Assembly (NCBI RefSeq): GCF_004359215.1
Contig: NC_090610.1
Coordinates: 6,383,564 to 6,447,563, forward strand
Direction of reading: 5' to 3'
DNA: 64,000 nucleotides
Source of the DNA: Bremia lactucae
Lineage: Eukaryota; Oomycota; Peronosporomycetes; Peronosporales; Peronosporaceae
Position 1 is the stretch's first letter. Each line of letters starts with the position of its first letter. Made by a program: the position numbers and the translations under genes. This document shows positions 1 to 10,600 of the stretch, piece after piece. Under the pieces are notes generated by a model that saw only the letters and a list, made by a program, of their open reading frames with translations, searched no databases and was not told the DNA's origin.

Positions 1-497
1 GGAAATGTGGTCCTTGGACGGACTACAAAGTGCTACCAGGTGTAACGGGGCACTACGACTTGTACTGCTTCAGTACAAGTCCACTTCGCACTGCTTCAGT
101 TGCGAGTGGTGCCTTACGTTATTTCACGTACACTAGTACGTGCAGAGGAAGACTTCTCTTTAAGGTAACTAGCTTAAAGAGGGTAAAATGAAAACTGTAT
201 TAATATAATTAAGTGTCTTGTTAATCTATCTTTGTAAATGCTAACTTAATTATAATCTAATACTAAAACATGTAATTATATTCTTATCTCTATCTTATCT
301 GTAACTCTCTCTTTGATTACTCCTTCAGCTGATTAGTCTGCGGAATAAATAGATATAATGGTCTATACCTATTTATGATAAGAATTCAGAATATTTCTAT
401 GTAAAGTAATATCCTGCGAATATTATCTACCTTTTATATAATATATTAATTAACAACCTTTAAGTGTTAATTTCATGTAATGATACACCCCGTTACA
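1..497 (+). mobile_element. LTR-B copy with flanking internal 3' end
   Basis: Bases 41-497 form an LTR that starts TGTAACGGGGCAC and ends CACCCCGTTACA, so its ends are short inverted repeats. Bases 1-40 match the sequence before the LTR-B at 57901 (a stretch ending in GCTNCCAGG). They are therefore the 3' internal end of the same element, and this is a 3' LTR in plus orientation. The sequence after 497 is unrelated pol of another element, so the junction is an old insertion or recombination point. Confidence 0.7.
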
Positions 498-499
498 AT

Positions 500-1110
500 T
501 AGCTTCTCCAAAAAGTCCAGCCGAAGTTACAGCCTTTGGTAACCCTAGAGATCCTTCGCGCGGACATCGTGGAGATCCGAAGTCAGTCGCTGGACTTGAT
601 TTTGAGATCCCCGAACCGTCGTTAAGCATCGCTCAATGCCTGCGACTGAACGGAAGCGGGATAGGCTGCCGCGAGTAGGTGGGCGGAATTGTCGCAACTA
701 TCGGGGGTCACCTGCACTAATGATTGCTGCTGGAAATCAACGCTTCCTTGTTTTAAGGTTGATTGCCCGTGAAGCAGAAGCTTCAAATCCTCATCCAGTG
801 GAGAGGATACCCGAAGTGGTTCGACTCTTGGGAACCGGTCGACGCCCTGCGCGTCGACGTACCGGGCCTATGAGAAGAAGCACCAGTTGTCGCTCCGCTT
901 GTTCCGAATGGACTAGCAGAAGCGGTGTGTTTAGAAGAAACAGGGGGTTTAACACCGACAATGCTTTCTCTCACACGCAAGCGAGCGAAGTCATGTCGCT
1001 GCGATCGTTGTTTCGCCACATCGAAATAGGGCTGAAAGTAGCGCAGAAATTCCACTTCTTGGTGGTCAATTAATTTATTTGAATTCAACAAGACCAGGAT
1101 CGAGGAAAAA
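500..1110 (+). pseudogene. gypsy pol C-terminus with decayed chromodomain (plus strand)
   Basis: Shifting between plus-strand frames gives a chromodomain-like tail: a WRGYP-like segment near 795-815, then SWEPVDALRVDVPGL-like residues near 825-870 and a basic tail. The same protein is found at 23760-24150 (+) and 46430-46640 (-), which supports it as the end of a Ty3/gypsy polyprotein. Frameshifts and stops make it dead. Its 3' part is overlapped on the other strand by the antisense ORF at 783-1858. Confidence 0.55.
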
Positions 1111-1858
1111 CGGCCAAGTGATTTCCCCTAAGCCTTCCCTGAACTGGAGATGGCATAATAATTATGTAAATCTAAAGCAGCGCGCTCTAGGAGCGACGCA
1201 CTAATTCCATCCGAATAAGGCCATTCGGATGTAGTTGGTATCGGTGGTATGCCACCAGTCACATAGCCGCGTTTAATACGACTGGCTTGTGACGCAAACT
1301 GGACACGTTCACGAGCCGTCGGCGGAGCTTTACGCTCAGGCTCTTCTGCGTTCGACCCATTGCGTATGATGGTCTCAACGACAGATGTTGGGGTAGTACC
1401 CAACTGAGACGCAGCTGCGCCTCTATGGGCAGTGCTCTCATGAAAGGTCGCTATGCTAGCTAGCGCAGACGATGAGTTAGTTGCCTCGTTGACGTAAGGC
1501 AAGTCTGCCTTCGCAACGCTGGGTGTCTCCATATTAGGAGAAAAGGGTGAAATTTGGATGGCCAAGATAGCGTTATCTTCCTTCGCATTTGCTTGCTGTG
1601 CTCAACATTAGTATGAGGTGATGGCAGCAGTGTCATCTCATTGTAGTCAACAATGAGCGACGGATCTCAATCCTCACTGTGAAAGTGGAAAAGATCATTA
1701 AGTCTAGACAGCAGTGCGACAGCAGCATCACTAACTGTCGGCGTTGCAAATGAGGCACTACGCGACGGTGGCGTTTTATCGCTGCGTGTGTGCTTCGTGC
1801 GTGGTTGTGTGGGTGTGTTCGCAGATGACCCTTTAGCTTTGTATCTTCTAGGTGGCAT
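783..1858 (-). pseudogene. antisense ORF of gypsy element, copy 1
   Basis: The reading starts at ATG 1858 (MPPRRYKAKGSS), with a basic, Ser/Thr/Pro-rich N-terminus. After frame changes it continues through an IVDYNE-like stretch (about 1640), a segment with ESTAHRGAAASQLG (about 1430), and RERVQFASQASR (about 1300). It ends in a KLIDHQEVEF...PYFDVAKQRSQRHDFARLR region at 1090-960. The same blocks recur in the copies at 23980-24946 and 45320-46200, so this is a real protein family and not a shadow. In every copy it lies downstream of the pol chromodomain and points back at it. The function is unknown. It is distinct from the gag-like sequences found elsewhere in the window. This copy has at least two frame breaks. 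Confidence 0.65.
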
Positions 1859-1917
1859 GTCAGGCGCCGAGGGATGACAAAGATGTACACAAACTGGTCG
1901 CTAAGAGAGGTTGAGAG

Positions 1918-2724
1918 GACTTAAAAGGGCGTAAGAGTTGCGTTGCGAGACGATTAAATGTTGCCGGGGCGTTGACAAGCCCTTGTGACATAATAACCAC
2001 TCCTTTAGCATACTCTTGGGGTACTAGCCGCTGTAAGCAGGATATCGCTAGCTCGCATGAGCAGTTGGTAATAACCATCGACCAAGTCAAGTGCACCGTA
2101 CATTGTACATCCCACCATATTTTCTGAAGAATATCCTTTCTAGAAATAAGGGTTTGTGCTGATATGGTGGCAGCATTAGGCTTATTATAAGCATGGCGCG
2201 ATTTACCAATTGGCTGTTCGACACAAAAAAAAAAAAAATATCTCAACAAAATATGTCGGTGTCGAATGGAAACTTTTTTCTCGTACCATTCCAGCCTCGT
2301 GCTTAGCACGAAAAAAAATCGCCATGACGTCACATTGTTCCTTTGGTATAGGCCACTGTCGTTTGACACAGTATTTGGTTTCAGGAACCAAGTCGATTTC
2401 ATGACGGACGCCTCTATTCGGGGGTAAGAAAGATGGAGGATTGGTACATACCACATCTTGGAATTCCTTAATCAAGAAATAGAATGAATCCGTAGGATTT
2501 TTAAGGATCGATGATCCACTCCGCGCACTAAGCGCAGCTTTTGTGTCTTCCAGGACAGCTTCGTCCAGGAGTGACGACGAGTTTAGCTTAATCGTTTGTC
2601 GAATGACCACCATCTCAGATAAATCCCCAGCCTTCAAGGCTCGGCCGCACTCATCAATTGACATTTCGTCTAGCTCTAAAAGAGCATGTAACGAAGGGGT
2701 TGCCGCAAGGCTAACTTCAACCAT
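1918..2724 (-). pseudogene. gypsy protease-RT linker and reverse transcriptase fragment
   Basis: On the minus strand, an ORF from 2724 contains [20 protein letters not shown] followed by the RT entry motif around [11 protein letters not shown]. The next frame carries YNKPNAATISAQTLISRKD and, at 1990-1930, QGLVNAPATFNRL. These are the first third of a Ty3/gypsy reverse transcriptase. The reading is broken by a run of 13 A (2223-2236) and by frameshifts. The YxDD catalytic box is missing because the fragment stops at about 1920, where it joins the upstream side of the antisense ORF of another element. It is a non-functional chimera. Confidence 0.75.
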
Positions 2725-3410
2725 TATGTTATCGGTACATCATTTCCAAGCGTATGCAATTGCTCGCTTGTATCACTTTGTGAGGGTATAGACGCTTCGC
2801 GTCTCCCCTGTCTCGGAGTAGAGACAATACCCCCTCTTAGAGGCCACTGAGACATTGATTGTTTCAGTTTCTTTTTTGGAACTTATTTTCAAAGGTACCT
2901 AGGAACCTTAACTACAGGTTTCCGAGGACTTTTTCCCACAGAATTTTTTTGGGAGTATTCTCCCCAACTGTCGAGCTGTGGTTGCGCTACCACAGTGGGA
3001 TCCTTTACGATCAAATCTCCAGTCGATCTAGGACTTTACCACTGTCTCTTATAGACTGGCGTTTTAAACTTTCTTGGATCATAGCATACCGCTTGGGGTG
3101 CTGACTGCTGTGAACGGAATATCATTAGAATCCATCCATCAGATCCATTGACGAAAAAGTTGTACGCATTGACATACCACTAATCATTACGTCTTTTCGT
3201 GGTATCAGCGTTTTAGCCGGTACAGCTGCAGCGTTCAGTTTATTGAATGATTGCTTTTCAAGCAGCATCCCTATTTCGTACGACTCAACTTATTTGAGTG
3301 GTCGAACTTCGACGCTGCCTGTGCTTGTGCAAAGCCGTCGGGATCTAACTCCATAATGTGTTAGGTATTCACACTGAGGTCTTGTGCAGTCATGCTAGTG
3401 ACCGAACCAC
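2725..3410 (-). mobile_element. degenerate gypsy sequence
   Basis: No open frame survives. The part at 2860-3000 resembles 57660-57830, the internal 3' end of an LTR-B element. The part at 3095-3260 resembles the minus-strand RT relic near 56000-56100 (a shared stretch around GACTGCTGTGAACGG and GAATCCATCCAT). It is old, scrambled retrotransposon DNA. Confidence 0.45.
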
Positions 3411-3500
3411 AAGTTTTAACCGTGGTGTAGTGGTTAACCATCAACTTGATGACCCAGCAGCGGATACGGGTTCGATTTCCGCACCAACTAAGAAATTGAA
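3411..3500 (+). ncRNA. tRNA-like sequence, probably a tRNA-derived SINE head
   Basis: The stretch has a clean RNA polymerase III A box (TGGTGTAGTGG, about 3423) and, 39 bases further on, a near-consensus B box (GGTTCGATTTC, about 3472). It ends CCGCACCAAC, which could pair roughly with GTGGTG at its start. The middle does not fold as a proper anticodon arm: CATCA/TGATG leaves only a 3-base loop. It abuts a minus-strand LTR-B remnant. The best reading is a tRNA-derived SINE head or a decayed tRNA gene. Confidence 0.4.
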
Positions 3501-3559
3501 ATGGTACAGACTTTACGATACCATTGGGACCCGGGTATCGGTAAGCATTTGAATTATTG

Positions 3560-3915
3560 ATGCAATAAGAAATTAGTTTTTTTATTGGTTGATTTAAGTC
3601 TAAAACAACCCCTCCAATCGGCTCAAGACACGATTGTGCGGTGCGCAAGGAGGCGCCACAATTAGTTAGATGTTAATTTAATAAGTTCAGTAGTAAATAG
3701 AAGATCGTTACGTAGGAAACTAATTATATTAATACAGATTTACTTTCCCTAATTATAATTCTTTGAATTACCTTTAGTAGCTAAAGACCCTTAGCAACTT
3801 AGAAATCTTCCTCTGTACCCCTGCGTATGTGAAGTTTCGAGGCACGTAACCTACACTGTAATCAGTGTAAGGTCAACTAGTGCTTACCAGTACTAGTGAA
3901 AGGTGCCCCGTTACA
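3560..3915 (-). mobile_element. LTR-B, minus orientation, 5' part
   Basis: Read on the minus strand it starts TGTAACGGGGCACC at 3915. It then follows the LTR-B sequence seen at 19820 and 57901: CACTAGTACTG, GACCTTACACTGATTACAG, a CACG-rich palindromic patch, then the GGCGCCTCCTTGCGC and CACAATCGTGTCTTG blocks. Its distal end is lost near the tRNA-like sequence. Confidence 0.65.
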
Positions 3916-4098
3916 CCTAACAGCACTTCGTAGTCAGTTCAACGGCCCACTAACGTTCCGTCCAACATGGACATGTTGGATGAAGAAGAGGGAGCTTCCA
4001 AGCCCCACAAGAAGGTTAGCACGCAACGCGTAAGAGGTTTACTCATTTAAGTGACCTCGAATGGAGAGCGATCGAACGAGTGAGTTCGGTCGAAGGCG
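3916..4098 (-). mobile_element. internal 3' end of an LTR-B element
   Basis: On the minus strand this shares GAAGCTCCCT...TTCATCCAACATGT...TTGGA(C/T)GGAACGT with 57805-57900, placed directly before an LTR-B in both cases. The LTR at 3560-3915 is therefore a 3' LTR of a minus-oriented element. Confidence 0.5.
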
Positions 4099-4174
4099 GG
4101 TCAGCCGTTGGCGCTATGCTGTTTACTCGGGATAGAGATGCCCAGAGTAAACAGCATAGCTCCAACGACTGACC
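4099..4174. repeat. fold-back inverted repeat
   Basis: The left arm (4099-4131) and right arm (4141-4174) are inverted copies differing by two substitutions and one inserted base. They are separated by the 9-base loop ATAGAGATG. The arms contain GCTATGCTGTTTACTC. The right arm continues into gag-like sequence, so the left arm looks like a snap-back duplication of the gag edge. Confidence 0.8.
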
Positions 4175-4510
4175 GCAGCATGCGGCCATAGCCGAGTTCA
4201 TTGAACACGAACTCGACGGGGTCCAAGAGAAAGTAGCCTTGCTTCACCAGCAAGGCTCTCAACACACAGAGGTGTTGAGAGAACAGGGTGCTCAGCAGAT
4301 GGAACTCTCGAGCTAGCAGCATTTATATGCTGCGAACGGGCCGACGCTTCCGCGTCGAACCTAAAGCTTGAAGATAGAAATCTCTAAGTTTAACGCAGTC
4401 GAAGGCGACTTCCTTTTGAGATAGTTCGTTAAATTAGACGATGTCATAGAAGCTCGTCGTATCAGTGATGATGCGACGAAAGTGAAATTTGGCATCTCAC
4501 ACGTCAGTGC
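4175..4510 (+). pseudogene. gypsy gag fragment
   Basis: Plus-strand frames read EFIEHELDGVQEKVALLHQQ (about 4195), then EVLREQGAQQMELS, and after a shift KIEISKF...EGDFLLR*FVKLDDVIEARRISDDATKV (about 4373-4490). This resembles the helical gag of oomycete Ty3/gypsy elements. It is broken by stops and lies beside an LTR-B fragment on the other strand. Confidence 0.5.
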
Positions 4511-4528
4511 TCGGATCTCTTCCGTAAC

Positions 4529-4640
4529 GGGGTGTCCCGTTACATAAGTATTATTTCCTATTAGAGGAAATAAGCGAAGAACTGCAAAATTATTATCTAT
4601 ACTCATTTTGACTTGAATAGTTCCAATAATAGAAAATCAC
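4529..4640 (-). mobile_element. LTR-B 3'-end fragment
   Basis: On the minus strand it reads GGAACTATTCAAGTCAAAAT ... ATAGGAAATAATAC ... TGTAACGGGACACCCCGTTAC. This matches the end of the LTR-B at 52570-52757. It is a truncated copy. Confidence 0.6.
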
Positions 4641-5458
4641 CGATAAGCATCAGGGCTTGAATTAAAATCAGTCGTCTAAAGCTGATAGAAAGTCAGATTA
4701 AAAAGGATGAGTTGTAGGATATCTCAGCCAAAGCCGAGTAGGTATAGGATGTGTTAGCGATAAATGTACGACCGCCTAATGATGGACTGGTGCCTAGAAT
4801 ATTTTTGTCGAGAGCAGCTCAAAAGCGATCGCGCCTGGGTGTGACCGAGAAAAGGTCCCTAAAAAAGACTTTAAAATTGTGACGGGTCATAAGAGTGACT
4901 CGCCTTGTGCAAGGCGACAATACCTGCAATACTTGTTAATCCACATGTTACGAGTAGCTGCTACAGCTGATGTTTATAGCTTCTCAGCATCCATAGGAAA
5001 TTTTAAGAATATACTGCATGGATTTTTCTGTGTTCACTTGCGCGGCGGTCGGTGTTGCTTGTCTGCTGCTTGTATTAAATGGCGCAGGTACTGAAAACAA
5101 AAAAAATTCGCGCTGTAATTATTCACGGACACGAATGCTCATTGTATGACTTTATATAGCTTGCCAATTCAACTTGGACATCACATGCTTCGCTTCGCGG
5201 ACCAGCAGCATCATTATGCTCGTCATTGGCGCATTGATGCTAATGCCAATCACTGGTTGCCTCTATGCAGCTCGACTTGACAGTTGTGACTTGCTCGAGG
5301 TTCTTAAAAAACCATTACTGCAAGTGCATTCACGGATGAGAAACTTATGTTATCTAAGCAAAGAAAAACTGACATTGGTTGATATACATCCTTAAAATTG
5401 CAGAGAAAACCAAGAGCAGCACGACCTGAAGCCTTTCAGGCAGCCTCGTAGAGTAAAA
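4641..5458. other. 5' flank of the ferroportin-like gene
   Basis: No TE protein or convincing gene is visible. GCTCATTGTATG at 5137 loosely resembles the oomycete initiator (core TCAYTYY), about 320 bp before the proposed start codon. The frame leading into the start codon is open back to about 5396 and is preceded by TTAAAATTGCAG (acceptor-like), so an upstream non-coding or short coding exon is possible. Confidence 0.3.
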
Positions 5459-6906
5459 ATGTATCTGTATGCTAGACATCTACTGTCTGCTTGGGTACAT
5501 TGTGCACCGTATCAATGTGAATATGTCTTGTTGTACTGAGTAGAGTTGTAATGGCGCAGGGTGATCGCATGTGGGAGTTTGCCGTGCCCATTATTTTAAT
5601 GGAGATTTTTGTGGATACGTTGCTTCCTAGCGCATGCTTCTCGCTCGTCATGTACGCTTCGTGCCTCATCGCGATGCCATCAGTGGGAAGACGATTAGAT
5701 GTTTCTGACCGCTGGAAAGCTATGCGGCTTGCAATTATACTGGAGAATGCAAGTATCGTTGCTTGCACTGTCTTCATGGGAGGGATGGTGCTGTCAACAA
5801 ATGCCATCGGACTTGACAAACCAGAGTGGGCGTGGTCTTTCAAGCTCCTCTTTGTAGGCACACTTCTCTGTGGTGGTATTGGCCAGGTTTTAAGTGAAGT
5901 ACAGACGCTTGGGATTGAGCGCGATTGGGTCGTCGTAATCGCTCAAAGCAGTGGAGAGGATCATTCACGTGCATTAACAAGTCATAATACAATCTTGCGG
6001 CGCATTGATCTCGCATGTAAAGTGCTAAGCCCCCTTGTGTTTGGCCTTATTATTGAGTTTGCTGGACGTGATTCCACCACACGCGCGATGATGGGTACAA
6101 TGACAGTTGCTATCTGGAATGGTCTCTCAACTCCACTTGAATACTTTACGACGCAAGACGTGTACAAACTTGTTCCAGAACTTGCACTTAACGGAAAGGG
6201 GCTAAAGGCTTCTGGAAAGCAGGGGTCTTACCAAGCTCCATCAAGTGGTCGATCGATGCTGTCCAACTATGCGCAGACATGGATGAACTATGCGAGACAC
6301 CCAATCTTTTTGCTAAGTTTCTCCTACTGCACACTATACATGACTATCCTGGACAATGGCTCGTTGTATACAGCTTATCTTAAGTGGCGAGGTGTATCTT
6401 ACTCGTTGCTGGGATTAAGTCGTGGAGGAGGTGCTCTTTTTGGACTTTTAGGCACCGTCCTCTTTCCCTACTTGCGAAGTCTAATTATAAGATTGGAGCG
6501 TGTCGCCGTCGTGAGTATCTGGCTTTTCTGGTTGTGCCTATTGCCAGTCCTTGTGGGATTCTTGCTCTTTGGCGAGTCGTGTGTATCGGATTACATTATG
6601 CTTTTCTGCGTGTCTGGCGCGCGCATGTGGCTATGGAGCGCTGACCTCGCCGAGACACAGCTTATGCAGGAATGGATCGAGCCAAGCCACCGCGGTGCCA
6701 TCAACGCCATGCAGACGGCAAGTTTACATTTTTTCTACGTGCTCATTCAAGTATTAGGCATCATGTTCCACGATCCGAAACAATTTAAAGCACTTGTGCT
6801 TTTCTCAATTGCTGCAGTGCTGGCTGCTGCGGTGGGATTCACGTGTTGGAATATCCGGTATGGCTCTCACCGAAGCCTGTATGTGCTACCCCTACTAAAT
6901 GTTTGA
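5459..6906 (+). CDS. ferroportin-like iron exporter (SLC40 family), two exons
   Basis: This is a multi-pass membrane protein of the ferroportin family, which exports ferrous iron across a cellular membrane. I join exon 5459-5494 (MYLYARHLLSAW) to exon 5560-6906 across a 65-bp GT..AG intron (5495-5559), giving about 460 aa. This rebuilds the family signature (LL)SxWGDRMWEFAVP, which an uninterrupted ORF from 5551 would begin without. About ten hydrophobic segments follow. LSRGGGALFGLLGTVLFP and, near the C-terminus, DLAETQLMQEWIEPSHRGAIN match conserved ferroportin positions. Length is normal for the family (450-570 aa). The N-terminus is short, so a further upstream exon may exist. Neighbours give no functional link. 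The family call is strong; the membrane (plasma or vacuolar) cannot be told. Confidence 0.83.
5495..5559 (+). other. intron in ferroportin-like gene
   Basis: The donor is TGG|GTACAT and the acceptor GGCGCAG|GGT, with 65 bp between. It is phase 0 and joins W to G of the conserved WGDRMW signature. A short ATG inside the intron (5551) is in frame with exon 2 and could mislead automatic gene calls. Confidence 0.75.
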
Positions 6907-7643
6907 AAATGCGCATTAATGCTTCGATGAGTCAGTCTCGTGATGTGGTAAGCGTGATTAAGTCACAGCGATGGAGACCAGCAAAGTTGCCTGGTCGCGG
7001 CTTGTATTGTCTCAGCAATTGAGACCTACTGCTAGCGATAAAACATAAGTTTTTTTAGAGGGATCGGTTATCTGCAGTTTCTGTACAGCGATTACAAAAA
7101 TTACTGAAACCACAGTGCTAGCAGATCAACAGAAGGAAGAAGCGGTTAGGTGTCTTCATTTTGATTTTAACGCAAATTCGGCAATAACATTGTGCTATTT
7201 GAAAATATCTTGTTTGTATTTAGGGTATGGAACTGACTATCGCTCCCCATCCCGCAATTCTTGCAATTGCGACAAAAGATGATTAAATTGGCAATTGTAT
7301 GAATGAGAGAACACAGACCCTAGATACCAACCTAAAGGCAATTTCTCGCAACCAGCTGTAATCTGTAAAGGCGGAGCAAATGGTGACGACGGCATAGACC
7401 AGTTGTACGTTCCAACTCTTGTTACCGGTATTTAAGTATAACAGCGCCGAGAATTTTACGGCGATCAGCGCCAGACCTCGGCGTTATCACCCGGGTGATT
7501 GACGGACTTCTGCGACGTAAGAGCGTACAAAAGACAATAGAGATAACATAGCAGGCAAAGACGGATTAACAGACGCGAGAGGTGGAGATACCATTGAACT
7601 TCGACCAAGAGGCAACAGAGGATTTTGACTGTATATCGATAGA
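6907..7643. other. intergenic
   Basis: This separates two tandem plus-strand genes. I see no ORF of note, no LTR ends and no clear promoter motif. Confidence 0.5.
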
Positions 7644-10600
7644 ATGGAGCGCAGGCGGCGATGTAGGCGAGCGTCTATCCTTTTTACGGCCGTCGCGATA
7701 GCTATTTCCGTCTTCTGGACAGGTTTTGCGACGGCCAAACACGCTGTCAACAATCGACAACTTGAAGCAAATTTCAATAATGCGAATTCTAGCGGCAGTT
7801 CAGCAAACAAGTTAAGTTTTAGTGTAGATGACACTGGCTCCAGTCCGACTAACAACCAGGTCGCAAATGCTTCTGGCACTTTAAATTTATACATACCCAG
7901 ATCGACGAAGCAACATCGCGGGAGCAGCTCACGTGCATCGGATTCAAATACAGATACACAAATGTTAGATATAACGACAGAGGCTTCACAGCCACCTATT
8001 TTCGAATTGGGTGCTATTTTATCGACACCGAAGCCTGATGCTAGCTCCGATCCATCCAGCTTGATGACAAAGATACCTGTTGCTACGACTCAATCGCCGA
8101 GCGAGCCCACTTGGAGCACAAGCTCATTTGCTTCAGACCCGGAAGCGGCGTCTAAAACAAATACCGCGTTGCAGACAGAAACGATTCTAGAGATTCCACC
8201 TGCAACTTCAAAACCTTACCCGGACTTGAGCAACTCTACACAGTCGACAAATCCAGAGACCAGCGAATTGTCTGCAGCGTCAAATTCGGAATCTGATTTA
8301 GGATCTAACGCGCCGTCGCCAAATTCGGAGATCAACAATGTGTCTGCGGTGTCAAATTCTAAATCTGGTGCTGACGTGGACACACAGAAGAAGAATATTG
8401 AGACCAACGTACCTTTGCCTTCACCTGACTTAAATTTTGATACGGATGCTAGCACACAGTGGACGAATTTTGAAACGATCAATAAGACTTTGACGTCAGA
8501 CACAGATCATGATACTGAAGCTAGTTTGCAGTTGAAGAATCTGGACACCAGTGATGATTCCGCGGCTTCAAGCTCTAGTTCTACAATGGACTCTTCGATA
8601 CAGAATTTGGAGATAAATAATCCGTCTCCGACGACAAGTCCTCAAATCGAGACTGACGTTAACACGCAGTGGACAATTCCAGAGACCAGCGACTTGTCTG
8701 CAGCGTCAAATTCGGAATCTGATTTAAACTCCAACGCGCCGTCGCCAAATCGGGAGATCGACAATGTGTCTGCGGTGTCAAATTCTAAATCTGATGCTGA
8801 TGTGGAAACACAGAGGAAGAATATTGAGACCAACGCACCTTTGCCTAAACCTGATTCAAATTCTGATACGGACGCTAGCACACAGTGGACGAATATAGAA
8901 ACGATCAATAAGACTTTGACGTCAGACACAGATCATGATACTGAAGCTAGTTTGCAGTTGGAGAATCTGGACACCAATGATGATTCCGCGGCTTCAAGCT
9001 CTAGTTCTACAATGGACTCTTCGATACAGAATTTGGAGACAAATAATCCGTCTCCGACGACAAGTCCTCAAATCGAGACTGACGTTAACACGCAGTGGAC
9101 AAATCCAGAGACCAGCGACTTGTCTGCAGCGTCAAATTCGGAATCTGATTTAAACACCAACGCGCCGTCGCCAAATCGGGAGATCGACAATGTGTCTGCG
9201 GTGTCAAATTCTAAATCTGATGCTGATGTGGAAACACAGAAGAAGAATATTGAGATCAACGCACCTTTGCCTAAACCTGATTTAAATTCTGATACGGACG
9301 CTAGCACACAGTGGACGAATATAGAAACGATCAATAAGACTTTGACGTCAGACACAGATCATGATACTGAAGCTAGTTTGCAGTTGGAGAATCTGGACAC
9401 CAATGATGATTCCGCGGCTTCAAGCTCTAGTTCTACAATGGACTCTTCGATACAGAATTTGGAGACAAATAATCCGTCTCCGACGACAAGTCCTCAAATC
9501 GAGACTGACGTTAACACGCAGTGGACAAATCCAGAGACCAGCGACTTGTCTGCAGCGTCAAATTCGGAATCTGATTTAACCCCCAACGCGCCGTCGCCAA
9601 ATCGGGAGATCGACAATGTGTCTGCGGTGTCAAATTCTAAATCTGATGCTGATGTGGAAACACAGAAGAAGAATATTGAGACCAACGCACCTTTGCCTAA
9701 ACCTGATTCAAATTCTGATACGGATGCTAGCACACAGTGGACGAATTTAGAAACGATCAATAAGACTTTGACGTCAGACACAGATCATGATACTGAAGCT
9801 AGTTTGCAGTTGGAGAATCTGGACACCAATGATGATTCCGCGGCTTCAAGCTCTAGTTCTACAATGGACTCTTCGATACAGAATTTGGAGACAAATAATC
9901 CGTCTCCGACGACAAGTCCTCAAATCGAGACTGACGTTAACACGCAGTGGACAAATCCAGAGACCAGCGACTTGTCTGCAGCGTCAAATTCGGAATCTGA
10001 TTTTAACCCCAACGCGCCGTCGCCAAATACCAGCGAGTATTCTGCGGCCTCAAGCTCTAAACCTGATTCGGGGGCCTTGATACAGAATTTGAAGACAAAA
10101 AGTCTGTCTCCTACGACAGATCCTGACACTATCGCACAGTGGAAAAATCAGGAGACTAGTGGATTATCTGCAGCGTCAGACTTGGAATCTGATTTAGTCC
10201 CCAACGCGCCAAGCTCTCAATTTGATAATTACGTTGATTCGCAAGGAACAGTCTCAGTGACTAAAAATATATTTGCGGCGTCGAATTCTCAATCTGATTC
10301 TGACGTCGATGCGGAGTGGACTGACCCAGAGACCAAGGATCTATTCGCGGCGTTAAATTATAATTCTGATACTGCGGTCAACACGCAGTGGTCGAATTCG
10401 AAATCTAGTGATTCGTCTCTCGCGTCAAATTTGGATGCCCATGGTGATCTCGATACGCAGCGGACACATGCGCCTGCAGAGGCTCCAGTAACTTCGTCTT
10501 CTGATTTAAATTTTAAAATCTCTCTGGCAGATGGTAAGTCGTTATCGGCATCAGATTCATCTGATGGGTCATTGGCGCCAACTTTGTCTGCTCCACAAGA

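Noticed and set aside
3411..3500. Functional tRNA gene
   Set aside because: The A and B boxes are good, but the acceptor stem is imperfect and the anticodon arm leaves only a 3-base loop.
5174..5395. 73-codon ORF before the ferroportin gene
   Set aside because: It is not in frame with the gene, has no family resemblance, and no splice pattern clearly links it. At most it is an upstream ORF.
7644..7800. RXLR-type secreted effector
   Set aside because: A signal-like N-terminus is followed by RQLE near residue 38, but there is no RXLR or EER motif and the protein ends in many membrane segments. No RXLR or LxLFLAK (CRN) protein was seen in the window.
8216..10040. Regular repeats that could suggest a CRISPR or satellite array
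   Set aside because: The period is 426 bp with no spacers, and the repeats are in frame inside one large coding sequence.
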